A DNA stretch of 64,000 bases from Xiphophorus maculatus (lineage: Eukaryota; Chordata; Actinopteri; Cyprinodontiformes; Poeciliidae), in NCBI RefSeq assembly GCF_002775205.1, contig NC_036448.1:3622572-3686571 (forward strand), given 5' to 3'. Of the stretch, positions 53,255 through 63,330 are shown piece by piece. Both the position numbers and the translations under genes were made by a program. The first letter of the stretch is position 1. Each line of letters starts with the position of its first letter. Below the pieces are notes generated by a model. The model had not been told where the DNA came from and searched no databases. It saw only the letters and a program-made list of their open reading frames with translations.

Positions 53255-55225
53255 TCAACTAGAAATCATAGTGCAGCAAATAGAACCTCCAGCCCCTGCG
53301 TCCTCCACACCTCCGGTCGTCACCGCTGTGGCTGCCGCTCCCACGCCCCCAGCAGCCGTCGCTCCTAAGCCTTCTCCAGCCCCTCGGCGAAGAGAGCACA
53401 CTATCGCCTTCGCTCTGGTCCCCATGATGATGGGTTTCCAGGCGGTCGCCAGCCAGGGGGCGCCAGCCAGGGGGCGCGGCTGATGGCGTGGCCTGTTGCC
53501 CGTAAGTGAGCCTTCGGGCCCTGTTAGTGGGTTCTTGGCCCCTAAAGAGCTTCCTAGTTCCTCCGAGTTTCCTAGCATCCCCTCCAAGCTCCCTGGCTTT
53601 CCCTCCAAGCTCCCTAGCTTTCCCTCCAAGCTCCCTAGCTTTCCCTCCGAGATCCCTAGCGTCTCCTCCGAGCTCCCTAGTGTTCCCTCCAAGCTCCCTA
53701 GCGTCCCCTCCAAGCTCCCTGGCTTTCCCTCCAAGCTCCCTGGCTTTCCCTCCAAGCTCCCTGGCTTTCCCTCCAAGCTCCCTGGCTTTCCCTCCAAGCT
53801 CCCTAGCGTTCCCTCTAAGCTCCCTAGCGTCTCCTCCGAGCTCCCTAGTGTTTCCAATGTTTCCTCGTCGCCCCCTAGTCCTCCTCCCGAGAACCAGCCT
53901 CCTAGTGCTCCTCCAGATTCTCCCAGAGACTCCTTGTCGCCGCCTCCTGTGGCCCGGTCCCTGCGCCGACTTTGCCTGGCGGACCCGCCTCCCGCAGCCT
54001 GGCCTCTGTACCGACGTCGACCTCCGGACCAGCCTCCAGTGGCCCGGCCCCAGCACCGACGTTTCCCGTCGAACCCACATTCGGCTCCTTCCTGTGTCTC
54101 CGCCCACCCTGCTGGGTGCTGCTCAAATCTTTCATCTTCAGATGAGCTTTCTGAAGAAACGTCACTGTGTTCTACATCGTCTTCGGAGAGAGTGTCAGAA
54201 TCAGAGGACTCAAATCTTTCATCTTCAGATGAGCTTTCTGAAGAAACGTCACTGTGTTCTACTTCGTCTTCGGAGACACTGTCAGAATCAGAGGACTCAA
54301 ATCTTTCATCTTCAGATGAGCTCTCTGAAGAAACGTCACTGTGTTCTACTTCGTCTTCGGAGACACTGTCAGAACCTGAGGACTCAAATCTTTCATCTTC
54401 AGATGAGCTCTCTGAAGAAACATCACTGTGTTTTTCATCGTGTTCAACGAAATCTTCAAATTCAAAGTAATTATGTTGTTTATCTTCAGATGAGCTCTCT
54501 GCAGAAACATCAGTGTGTTTTACATCGTCTTCAGGAACGATGTCAGAACCTGAGGACTCAAATCTTTCATCTTCAGATGAGCTCTCTGAAGAAACATCAC
54601 TGTGTTTTTCATCGTGTTCAACGAAATCTTCAAATTCAAAGTAATTATGTTGTTTATCTTCAGATGAGCTCTCTGCAGAAACATCAGTGTGTTTTACATC
54701 GTCTTCAGGAACGATGTCAGAACCAGAGGACTCAAATCTTCCATCTTCAGATGAGCTTTCTGAAGAAACATCACTGTGTTTTTCATCGTCTTCAGCGAAA
54801 TCTTCAAATCCAGAGTAATTTTGTTGTTTGTCTTCAGATGAGCTCTCTGCAGAAACATCCTTGTGTTTTACACATTCTACAAAGAAATCTTCAAGTTTAA
54901 AATTCTTGTATCGTCCATCTTCAGATGTGCTCTCCTTCGAAACATCCTTGTGTTTTACATCGTCTTCAGCGATGACGTCAAAATCAAAGTGTTCTGGACT
55001 TTCGTCAGTTGATCTCTCTGCTGAAAGGTCTTCATCGTTAATCCGATATCCCAGCAACTTTTCTACTCCCTTCGTAACAAGATACCCAAGGCCCCAACCG
55101 ATAGTTAAAATCATTGTGACTGAGGTTGAAAGGGTTTCTAAAATCACTTTCCGAAATCGTCTCTCTATCAAAGTGTTGTACCTCCAACGGCGTTGAAAAG
55201 CAAACTGAGAATTCTCGTATTCCAA
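53255..55225 (-). CDS. truncated chimeric copy of the USP-like gene (open frame)
   Basis: Residues 1 to about 369 match the N-terminal half of the neighbouring 662-residue protein. The start, basic tail, hydrophobic segment and first acidic blocks are nearly identical, followed by expanded acidic repeats (29-residue unit RFESSDSD...SSESSSEDE). From base 54117 downward the frame enters the antisense of the retroelement fragment and reads Gly/Leu/Glu-rich heptads (GSLEGKP) before a stop. The whole USP domain is absent. The frame stays open for 656 residues because the 21-base repeats have no stops in this frame. It could be a pseudogene that happens to be open, or an expressed chimera. The transcript is not visible from sequence. 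Confidence 0.5.
   Translation of the reverse strand: MEYENSQFAFQRRWRYNTLIERRFRKVILETLSTSVTMILTIGWGLGYLVTKGVEKLLGYRINDEDLSAERSTDESPEHFDFDVIAEDDVKHKDVSKESTSEDGRYKNFKLEDFFVECVKHKDVSAESSSEDKQQNYSGFEDFAEDDEKHSDVSSESSSEDGRFESSGSDIVPEDDVKHTDVSAESSSEDKQHNYFEFEDFVEHDEKHSDVSSESSSEDERFESSGSDIVPEDDVKHTDVSAESSSEDKQHNYFEFEDFVEHDEKHSDVSSESSSEDERFESSGSDSVSEDEVEHSDVSSESSSEDERFESSDSDSVSEDEVEHSDVSSESSSEDERFESSDSDTLSEDDVEHSDVSSESSSEDERFEQHPAGWAETQEGAECGFDGKRRCWGRATGGWSGGRRRYRGQAAGGGSARQSRRRDRATGGGDKESLGESGGALGGWFSGGGLGGDEETLETLGSSEETLGSLEGTLGSLEGKPGSLEGKPGSLEGKPGSLEGKPGSLEGTLGSLEGTLGSSEETLGISEGKLGSLEGKLGSLEGKPGSLEGMLGNSEELGSSLGAKNPLTGPEGSLTGNRPRHQPRPLAGAPWLATAWKPIIMGTRAKAIVCSLRRGAGEGLGATAAGGVGAAATAVTTGGVEDAGAGGSICCTMISS
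53286..54117 (+). mobile_element. second copy of retroelement fragment, inside the chimeric gene
   Basis: From CCTCCAGCCCCTGCGTCCTC to CCGCCCACCCTGCTGGGT it matches 48648-49454. It starts and stops inside the element at both ends, so it did not arrive as an ordinary complete insertion. The 21-base array has a slightly different number and order of variants. Confidence 0.85.
54118..54885 (-). repeat. 87-base tandem repeat coding the acidic region
   Basis: CAAATCTTTCATCTTCAGATGAG recurs at 54124 and 54211, 87 bases apart (29 codons). Further on, a double unit of about 174 bases (with TCAAAGTAATTATGTTGTTT) is repeated. Copies near the retroelement end are the most alike, which indicates recent expansion. 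Confidence 0.85.
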
Positions 55226-55486
55226 ATGATAATAATAATCCTTGAACCTTTATGACATCATCGATGAGAACACCGATGACATGATGATGTCACACGACCT
55301 GTGTCAGGTTCTTGTTTGTTTTAGTTGCTATGGAAACACAAGGAGTTATGTATGAGATAAGACTACTGTCAATTAAAAATGCATGCGTAGACATCTAAAT
55401 TTGTGAATTTAAGTCAGTAAATGTGCATAAATGTAAGTTTTGTATTTGTCCTGTTTTTCAACTCATACGTACGTGTAACTTTACCT
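55226..55486. repeat. duplicated 5' flank of USP-like gene, copy 2
   Basis: Partner of 51790-52065. Identical for long stretches, lacking one short ATGATG repeat. Similarity ends after TTTACCT, where a different repeat (CGACGTGTTTTGCGTTCAGA) begins. Confidence 0.9.
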
Positions 55487-55810
55487 CGACGTGTTTTGCG
55501 TTCAGAGATGCTCTTCTGCATACCTCGGTTGGAATGAGTGGTTATTTGAGTTACTGTTGCTGTTCTATCAGCTGGAACCAGTCTGGCCATTTTCCTGTGA
55601 TCTCTGGCATCAACAAGACATTTGCACCCACAGAACTGCTGCTCACCGCATATTATCTCTTTTTCAGACCATGTTCTGTAAACCCTAGAGATGGATGTGC
55701 GTGAAAATCCCAGTAGATCAGCAGTTTATAAAATACTCAGACCAGCCCATCTGGCACCAACAACCGTACCACATTGAAAGTCACTTAAACACCTAATAAA
55801 GTGGCATATG
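55487..55810. mobile_element. dispersed transposon-like repeat
   Basis: CGACGTGTTTTGCGTTCAGAGATG, TTACTGTTGCTGTTCTATCA, GTGCGTGAAAATCCCAGTAG, CAGACCAGCCCATCTGGCAC and ACCTAATAAAGTGGC are the ordered parts of a very common fish repeat. It is truncated before the last part and has no open frame. The class is not certain. Confidence 0.6.
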
Positions 55811-55966
55811 TGACATAGTAGTGTCAGTACTTTAACAAATTCTGACAGTTTCAGAAAGCTCAAAGTTTTGACATTTTTCAAAAGATTTCCTTTTGATTTC
55901 CTTTGATTTCTTCCCAGTGGCCGGTGAGTGTATGTGCAACTGTCCTGTGTGTGAATTCATTTGCTG

Positions 55967-56299
55967 TATTACCTATTTCTTGTGTTGATCTATGGTCGCT
56001 CCCTGCAAGAAAAATACAAAACTCTAAAGTTTATCTAAAGCTTTAGAGTTTTCAGATAAACTTTTACAAGGACTGAGAGTGACTCTCAAACCTTTTGTAA
56101 GAAGCAATACTATAATGCAGTGGTCCCCAACCCCCGGGCCGCGGACCGGTACCGGTCCGTGGACCAATTGGTACCGGGCCGCTGAAGAAATAATTAAATA
56201 CTTCCGTCTCGGCGCGCAACCCACCCCCCATTCCCCCGGTCCGCAGTGAATTTTTGAAGTCTTGACCGGGCCGCGTTACTAAAAAGATTGGGGACCTCT
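55967..56299. repeat. duplicated block, right copy (pair with 47750-48086)
   Basis: Same order as the left copy, including the left flank of the hAT element with target-site duplication CTATAATG. The right end differs, as described in the findings. Confidence 0.9.
56118..56299. mobile_element. hAT MITE with mismatched flanks
   Basis: CAGTGGTCCCCAACCCCCGG to GATTGGGGACCTCTG. The left flank is CTATAATG, but the right flank is CTCTAGAC. A hAT insertion should have identical 8-base flanks, so this copy is probably a recombinant of two elements. Confidence 0.85.
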
Positions 56300-56307
56300 G
56301 CTCTAGA

Positions 56308-57309
56308 CTGTTCAGAGCATGCACCGAGCTTCTGAGGCCGAAGCAGCAGTGGCTGAGTGCTGTGTTGGAGCAAACGGAGAGTTTGGTAGCAACCAGGATC
56401 CCTTCAAGATGGCTGCAACCTCACCATGCATATACCGGCCTGAAAAATAAATTAATGTGAAACTCTTGGGCTGCTGCTACGTGCTTCCTGTCCTGCCACT
56501 GCTAGGATTGCAAGCCAAAAGATCTCAACAAGCAGCTGAAACAAACAACAACCTCCATGCTCTGTCCCCATGCTCATAGAAATCAGCATGTGTAGGTGTA
56601 CTGAGAAAAGTATATTGAGAAAGTACTCTGGGCCCAGAAGGTTAGGGTAGGAAGGTTAGGGTTAGGCAGAGCAAAATTGACCAGTAAAATATAAATAATA
56701 GCTCAAGCTAGTACAATATTTTAATCTCTTATCCTGCTTTACGTTTAGATAAAGTTTTAAACCTGAAGTGACGTAAACGTTGACTTCAAGCTCTACCATT
56801 AATAAGGAGAATTTGACTGCAGTATTCAATGTTTAACCCAAAGAGGGCAGCACTGAGATGGTTTGGGGCCAAATATTAAATAAATTAAATAAATTGACCC
56901 GAAAACGTTGCATTTTTTTCACTGTAACAAAAAAGAAGCACCTTTAAGAAACCAATGTATGCAATTTCTTAGCAAAAAGGTTGATTTGGGGTTTAGTTAT
57001 TCTTTAAGATTGAAACACGTTTCATAAGACAACACTGAATATAAGACAAGCTACCTGATAAACTTAGCAATAAAATTATGTTGAATAATTGACAGATCTA
57101 TTTATTGACAGATCTATTTACTGCTTCTTATTGTTGCAGATCAGCTTTTTTTTTTTTTTTAAAGTCAACGACTTTTCACCCACTTGTCAAAATGTGGGTT
57201 TTACTTCCTCAGATGGGCATGGAGATGACCACTAGGGGGCAGGGCTCCCGCTCTTTTCTTCTGTCGTTAAGTTTGCATTTTATTTTGATCTTATGGAAAA
57301 CATAAAAAA
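56308..57309. other. intergenic, no gene seen
   Basis: No exon was found, including none for the missing first part of the kcnmb-like gene. A GGTTAGGGTAGGAAGGTTAGGGTTAGG tract occurs near 56640-56665. Confidence 0.3.
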
Positions 57310-57836
57310 ATATGGGGAGGGGGGGGACCATATTTATTAAAACTGTCACCATGTTGTGAAAGTATAATTTACAGATAATCTGTGGGGGGTGGAGGGGAGC
57401 TGACCTCCTCCAGCACCACCCAGTGCTACAACTGAGGCCTGCAAAAATGCACCAGTCCTCCAGCCAGGTTGAAGGTTTTAGTGCTGTCAATCAATCTCCT
57501 GTACTCGCTGCTCAATGTGCTAATGACAGAGAAACAACTTACCGTTAAACAAAAACAGTTTATCCGTTGTCAGTGGTGGCTCTGCTAACTGGCCTTAGCA
57601 TTCGTGGCAGGCTATGTTGTGGTGAACCAGCTGTAGCGTAGCTGAGCATGAGAGTGATTGACAGCGATAAGACCCTCCTCCTGGCTCTGATTGGTCGTGT
57701 CTGACAGTATAAATTAGAAGAGATAACCTCTTTTATATGCTCTCATGAAATAACGATCATTTTAACAAGTAACCAAAAACATATACAGTATATGCATTTA
57801 TATTATTTTCTCATAAAAATTACTTACCGCAATTTT
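57310..57836. mobile_element. CCAAT-bearing MITE family, copy 6
   Basis: TATTAAAACTGTCACCATGTTGTGAAAG on the left, GATTGACAGCGATAAGACCC and CTCCTGGCTCTGATTGGTCG inside, and CATAAAAATTACTTACCGCA on the right. It lies upstream of the kcnmb-like remnant. Confidence 0.55.
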
Positions 57837-58132
57837 ACATCTAGTAAAGGATTTGTTTCATCCAGAAGAAGATGGGAGAAAAACAAATTCCTACCTTGAA
57901 GGACGATCACCACTGGCTAAAGTTAACCTTGCCTTCCTCCAGTTTTTTTTCTTTTCCGCATTTTAAAAACAGTTACTGTTTTCTACTGTAGGCAAGATAC
58001 TAACAACTCTCAATTTTTTAAAAGAACCTTACTTGAAAATCAGTTTTTGTTGTTTTTTTTCTTTGCCCCTTTAGGCAAAGACTTACAAGTAACACAACCT
58101 GAGATAACCGCCTTTATTTTGTCTTGATACAG

Positions 58133-59826
58133 TGTGTGGGCAGAGGAAGGGACGTGTGCTGTCATCAACGCCACGGTCACCGGGGGTCATGAACTGTTCA
58201 TACAGTTACGGGTCAGACTGCTGGAGGGTGTCCAGGTTCCCCTGTCTGCAGGTGTATGTGAGCGTCAACAACACGGGTCGAATCGGTCGTCTGTTGCACA
58301 ACAAAGAGGAAGCCAGCTCTGAAGTAAGTCCAGAGCCAGAGGAAACACCGTGACTGGCTGTGAGTCGCTTCAAATGTTGGCAGGAGGAGTCGACATGCTG
58401 GCCACAGTGACAGACTCACTCCAACCACTGAGCAGAGAGGGTCTGTTGGTTCCAGGTGGCGCAACTATGTAACTTTCTGAGGTGAATGTGGGCTCATTAT
58501 AGACACACTGTGTAGGCCATTGTTTTGTTTTGGTCCCACTTCAAGAGCAGTGCTCCTATATAGTGCATACCAACTTTATGCGCCGCTACGAAAACTTTAG
58601 CTATATTCCGCTAACATCAAAATATCGCAACTTTGCAATTGCCGTGTTTCCGTTGAATAAGAAATGGCAATAAAATCACACGTGAAGTGACAAGTCATTA
58701 ATATGCCACTCCATCATCCTCCGACTACTTCCTGTTATCTTCTTCTTTGTGGTTTGCGCCAGTAGCTGCATTTCCATTACAAATGTGCGCGAAACTGTGT
58801 CGATATTCCGCTAATGTCGAAAAAGCAAAAATTTCCAATTGTGGTCTTTCCAAAAATCTTTTAAAAAATATGCGGCCATATTCCTCATACCACTTCCTGT
58901 CGACTTCTTCATCTTTTCCACTGGTAGTAACATCTGGTTGTTGATCATGTGACTTGTGTGATGTGAAAGAAGTGCTTCCACTGCAGTTTTGCGAACTACA
59001 CTAAATCACTACATTGTATCGCCAAAACTTTAAATTATCGTGTTTGCATTGGATAACTGTATTCTCAAAATGTCAAATTGCTCAATGTTATGTTCTTAAA
59101 ATGTACAACAGCAGCTACGTAAATCCACCAGTTAGTTCAGCGATAACTCATTAGAAACATGCCACGCCATCATCCTCCAACTACTTCCTGTCGTCTTCTT
59201 CGTTTCTGCCAGTGGCAACATCGGACTGTTGATCGTGTGACTCGCCAGATGCGGAAAAATTGCTTCCATTGCAGTTTTGCCAGAAACCAATTTCAATGTG
59301 ACCCAAAAAAAGACACCTCATCCTAGCGCCAAACTTTTTTTTTTAATTGAAAAACGAGTTGGTTTTTCAAAATTGGCAAATAAATTAAACAAATCTATTC
59401 TTAAAATGTCAAATTGTGCAATTATACGGTGAATGGAAAAACACAGCTGTACGAGTTAGCATTCACTGTTGCGTAAAAAAACCTGGCCAACCAAATAAAC
59501 GTTTCGCTCAGTGTAACCTGCCGCCCTCTGCTTGCCTTGCAGTGTGTCTACATCCCCCGGTGCCAGAAGGACAGCGCGGCCAACCGCGCCGTCATCGTCA
59601 ACATCTCCCAACACCTGAAGACCAACCAGCACGTCTCCTGCTACTACGACCCCAGCGAATAGCAGGACGCGGTCCTGCTGACTTGGCTCTATCACCACAG
59701 CTCTGTCTTTCACACCCTGTTGTGGCCCTCTTGCACGCTCAGGTGGGGGCCCTCATCGTCGTCATGGTGAAGCTCACGCAGTACCTCTCCAGACTTTGCG
59801 AGGAGGTAGGGAAGCTCAAGAGGTGA
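58133..59826 (+). pseudogene. kcnmb3: BK-channel beta-subunit (kcnmb3-like) remnant, two exons
   Basis: Beta subunits of BK (KCNMA1) channels have two membrane helices and a Cys-rich extracellular loop. Exon A (58133-58323, TTGATACAG acceptor, GAA|GTAAGT donor) reads VWAEEGTCAVINATVTG and then, one base out of frame, MNCSYSYGSDCWRVSRFPCL, QVYVSVNNTG and LLHNKEEASSE. Exon B (59543-59826, CTTGCAG acceptor) reads CVYIPRCQKDSA ... VSCYYDPSE, a TAG at 59660-59662, then QDAVLLTWLYHHSSVFHTLLWPSC, and after another shift GALIVVMVKLTQYLSRLCEE and a stop. The loop Cys expected before SDCW is Tyr. The first exon with TM1 was not found. Features of both KCNMB3 (LLHNKEEA) and KCNMB2 (MVKLTQYLS) are visible. 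Both shifts lie at G runs and could be assembly errors, but the nonsense codon and lost Cys support a pseudogene. Confidence 0.75.
58580..59330. repeat. degenerate intronic tandem repeat
   Basis: Inside the intron of the kcnmb-like remnant, the order CC-ATCATCCTCC-ACTACTTCCTGT, TCTTCTTC, GCCAGT, ATTTCC/GCTTCCA recurs at about 58710, 58880 and 59170. It alternates with GATATTCCGCTAA/AAAATATCGC and GTGTTTCC(G)TT(G). Units of 170-290 bases are degenerate. Confidence 0.6.
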
Positions 59827-59918
59827 ATGACATGCGGCGGCTCTCAAGGTCACGAATGTTGGGTGATCGACGTGTAAAGAGGATTTTATTTTATTTTTAA
59901 TCTGCAGCAAACTTTGCC

Positions 59919-60050
59919 GTGACCTTTGGCAGACTTTCCTCCCTGGCTGAGACTCTGAAAACTTCCACGGCGCTGCAGCGAGGATGTAGCTTGTTTAGAG
60001 AAGCGGACTGGATGTTCCTGGCCGGAAGCTGACAGACATGGAACTGGCTG
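59919..60050. repeat. 132-base direct duplication, first copy
   Basis: GTGACCTTTGGCAGACTTTC through GCAGCGAGGATGTAGCTTGT to GACAGACATGGAACTGGCTG. The partner is 62442-62573, same orientation and same length. It lies just 3' of the kcnmb-like stop. No known family. Confidence 0.85.
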
Positions 60051-61930
60051 TTCCTGACAAAACAGAGATCTTTCTTCTGCCTGGTTTTAAAGCTTTGCAA
60101 AGCATCTGCGAGGACGTGTTTAATCCAAGCACTGCGTGAGACTTCAGAAAGAAAGAAAAAAAAAGTCCTGGAGTGACCAGAGTTTTCTCCAGCTGCACTG
60201 AGCGTAGGATAACAATGTGCTGCCGCTCCCCCCACCTGTTTCTCTGCTCTGCCACTCACGCTTTGGAAACTAAAGGAGTCCCACCCATCACTCATTCAGA
60301 CAAGAGACAAATTGAGACTGAAAGCTTTTTAAAGCGAAGATGTGTTGTTTTTCACTCAAGGTTATCCTCAGAACCTCATTCCAGGATATGGCTACTTGAA
60401 GGCTCTGACATATAGGAGAGTAAAATATTAAAATATCTTTGAGGAACCTCCTGATGGTTTATCAAAGTCTCATCAGCGCTTTCGCGTTCAAGTAGGACAC
60501 AAAGTAGATGAGAGAAAACAACTTTAAATCACTGACGTGCGCTAACCTGCCTCAACGGGACAGTGTTTATGAAACGCCTCGCTGCAGATGCTTTTTTCGG
60601 GTTTTGAATCGAACAAAACTAAAAGTGTTTAAATGACAACAGAATATTGGATGTTTACTCTCATTTTTCAGTGTTTGTCATCATTTCTGCTGCTTTTTCT
60701 TAATGTCTCTGTTACTCATTTCACTCATCCAGATGGATTAGGACTAGGGATGCAACGATATAAAAATTGGTACCGATTCCAATATTATTATTGATGTCAT
60801 GGCCGACATGACATATTTTATTTTTTTTAACCTGTATGTCAGAAGGCCTGCATGTGCACCTCAGCAATAATATTTAGCTAAATATAATAATTTTGCAAAA
60901 GTAAACTAGTCTGGCTGCCCTCAGTCTAATAATGACTCTCAGAGCCTTGTAGCTGTTGTGCAAGAAATATTTTTTCACGTTTTTGCAACAAAAAAAAAGA
61001 AAAGAAAATAAGTTGTCTATTTTTCTCATGTGGTGCTGGTGGCCTGCTCCAAGACATGGTTGAACAAGTTTTAGCTTATATCTTTAATAAAAACTTCAGT
61101 CCGTCCTAGGAGCTTGGCCTTCCACTCCCACATTCAGCCTGAATGAAGCCATACTGCAAAAAAAAAAAAAAAAAAAGAAAAAAAAAAGTTGCTTGACAGG
61201 ACAGCAAATACTCACAGTCAAAGAGTGTGTCTGGTTGTGGTTTAGTTGTAATCAATGCAGGAACTGGAGGAACCAAAGCTGCAGTGATCACTGAGATTTT
61301 TCTGCAGGAGAAAAGCAGCTAACTTGTTAGCTGGAGTAAAACTGATGTGTGCTCAGGACTCTTTGTTGTGGATTTGCACACAGACTCTTGTGGATTGCTC
61401 TGCAGAGCGTGGGACTGTAGCTGACATCTCTGCTTTCGTTCAGATGTACAAAGGTGGTCCCTCAGCAACAGTTCTCCCCCCGCCCCCCCTCTCTGCAGAT
61501 GGAAATGTGAGATAATAAGGAAATTACTCATGTAAGAGGAACTTTTTCATCTGTGTTTTTAAAAACAATATAAAAAAAGATTCCTCTTGCAGCGTAACTT
61601 CAGCAAAAAGAAATAAAGGCGGTCTAGTTGTTCAACTTCTGTGAGTCAAAACGGGAAACACGGGTAACGGATGTCGATCCATGTGCTGTTCTACTTTTTA
61701 TAAAACGTGTGAGAAAATTACAACATTTCACCCGTTTTTCTTAGTAAGATGGATGGAAAAAATGCTGCACGTTCGCAGTTGACAATAACCGCCCCACTGT
61801 TGTCAACTCAGTGACTTTCTTGCCAGATTTTGCAACATTTCAGACAAAAAAAAAACAAAAAAAAGAGTCAGGCTTTTTTAAAGATCTGTAATCGGCGATC
61901 GGCCAGAAAACTGCAATCAGTGCACCGCTA
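60051..61930. other. intergenic, no gene seen
   Basis: Includes a MITE-like TAGGGATGCAACGATATAAA piece at about 60745 and poly-A tracts near 61157-61187. Small frames are not supported. Confidence 0.3.
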
Positions 61931-62441
61931 GTTCAGGCTGAGTTCCTGCTAAAGGAAAACATCGCCCCATACGAGAAAGCTAGCTGCTGAAGCAATGGAA
62001 GGGCTTCCAAAGCTGGAGGCCTGGACAACAGGACATAAATAACAAAAGAAGTGAAAAACAAACGGTCAAAAATGGAAGTTGATACCTCTGAGTGAGCTGC
62101 GAGGAAGTGGGTTTTTTAACCAGAAAAGCCAAATAAACCATCATCAACAAGCTAAACAGGAGAAAACACGGATCTGCTTGGTTGAACCAGATGACAAGAA
62201 GCATAGTATCCATCCATCCATTGTTTTCTGCTTCTCTAAGATCAAGTTGTGAGGCCAACGGGTTCAAAGAGGGAAACCCAGACATTTCTCCAGGCCAGAA
62301 AGGAAACGAGAGTTCCTCTAGCGTGATCTGGGTCTTCCCCCGATTACTAAAGCACGTTCTGTTAAAGGTTCTACTCTGCAGGAGCTGATTTTTCAGATAA
62401 AAAAAAACATAAAAGGGATTTTTAAATCTAGAGAACTTGCT
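61931..62441. other. repeat debris including antisense LINE end
   Basis: At 61935-62000 there is a relative of 42681-42775. At about 62208-62345 TATCCATCCATCCATTGTTT followed by AGAGGGAAACCCAGACATTT is the degenerate complement of the LINE 3' end at 13627-13860. A 204-codon minus frame (61980-62594) spans these pieces and is not a supported gene. Confidence 0.4.
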
Positions 62442-62573
62442 GTGACCTGTAGCAGACTTCTGTTCCTGGCCGGGGCTCTGAAAACGTCCACAGAGCAGCA
62501 GCGAGGATGTAGCTTGTTTATAGAAGCCGACTGGATGTTCCTGGCCGGAAGCTGACAGACATGGAACTGGCTG
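62442..62573. repeat. 132-base direct duplication, second copy
   Basis: Partner of 59919-60050, with scattered substitutions only. Ends at the same GGAACTGGCTG. Confidence 0.85.
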
Positions 62574-63012
62574 CAAGCAGGGATTTTCCTCCACATGGCT
62601 TCAAAACGCAGTGAGGCGTCTGGCAGTAGCACTTTACATGTGTGTCTAATTATCATTTAACACAGTTCTTCTCTAGTCACATACACTGTAAAAGGGTTAT
62701 ATATATATTTTTTTAAAATCCAAGCCATGTGTGAGATTTCAGTAGTAGTGCCCAAAGTTCTTTCCCGGCTGTACCCCAACCAGACTGTCTCCCATGCAGC
62801 CACTGGAAGTCATCTTACAAAGTCACCAGAAGTCACATCATTAGTCACTGACTAAACATCTTTCTCCCTGAGTGACTCATTTAGTGGTGTACTTGTAAGA
62901 GAAAAAAAAAGCATGACTTGAGAGTCTAAATATAATATTTATAAGTTTTGCTTCCTAAATTCATCATGAATTTAGGGTCCTCAAAAACCTGTTCCGTGGA
63001 GGAACCACGGAA
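62574..63012. other. intergenic, no gene seen
   Basis: Nothing recognisable apart from a short palindromic GAATTTAGG/CCTAAATTC word near 62953-62975. Confidence 0.3.
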
Positions 63013-63330
63013 ACATTAAAGGGGCAGTATTATGTGTTTTCCAGCCATATAGTGCCATTTTATAACACAATCAAGTAATTATGTTAACTTTAGTTGTTAT
63101 GAAAATGCTACATTAATCAAATATGATTTAAAAGAAATTTGACTTTGTAAATTAGCACCTTCAAATTGGGCCTCTGTCTCTTTAAAAACTCCCGCTCTTT
63201 CTGAAACTCCACCTTCAGGAAGTCGTCACAACATGGTTCCTCTATTAACCCTTTAACAACATTTGACCTGCTCAGCAGATGCACAGTTCCACCACGTGTT
63301 TGCTAATTGCTGCTGGCTAGTCTGAAGGAA
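63013..63330. mobile_element. dispersed repeat, second copy (pair with 25908-26262)
   Basis: Same parts in the same order as the first copy, starting GGGGCAGTATTATGTGTTTTCC. The end GCTGCTGGCTAGTCTGAAGG is shared. The repeat may continue to about 63550. Confidence 0.6.

Noticed and set aside
53506..54900. 464-codon plus-strand frame
   Set aside because: Antisense of the chimeric USP-like copy. It crosses the retroelement junction and consists only of repeat-derived Leu/Pro and His/Cys/Leu-rich units.
61980..62594. 204-codon minus-strand open frame
   Set aside because: Spans an antisense LINE end and the duplicated 132-base block. Hydrophobic runs come from T-rich sequence and no domain is visible.
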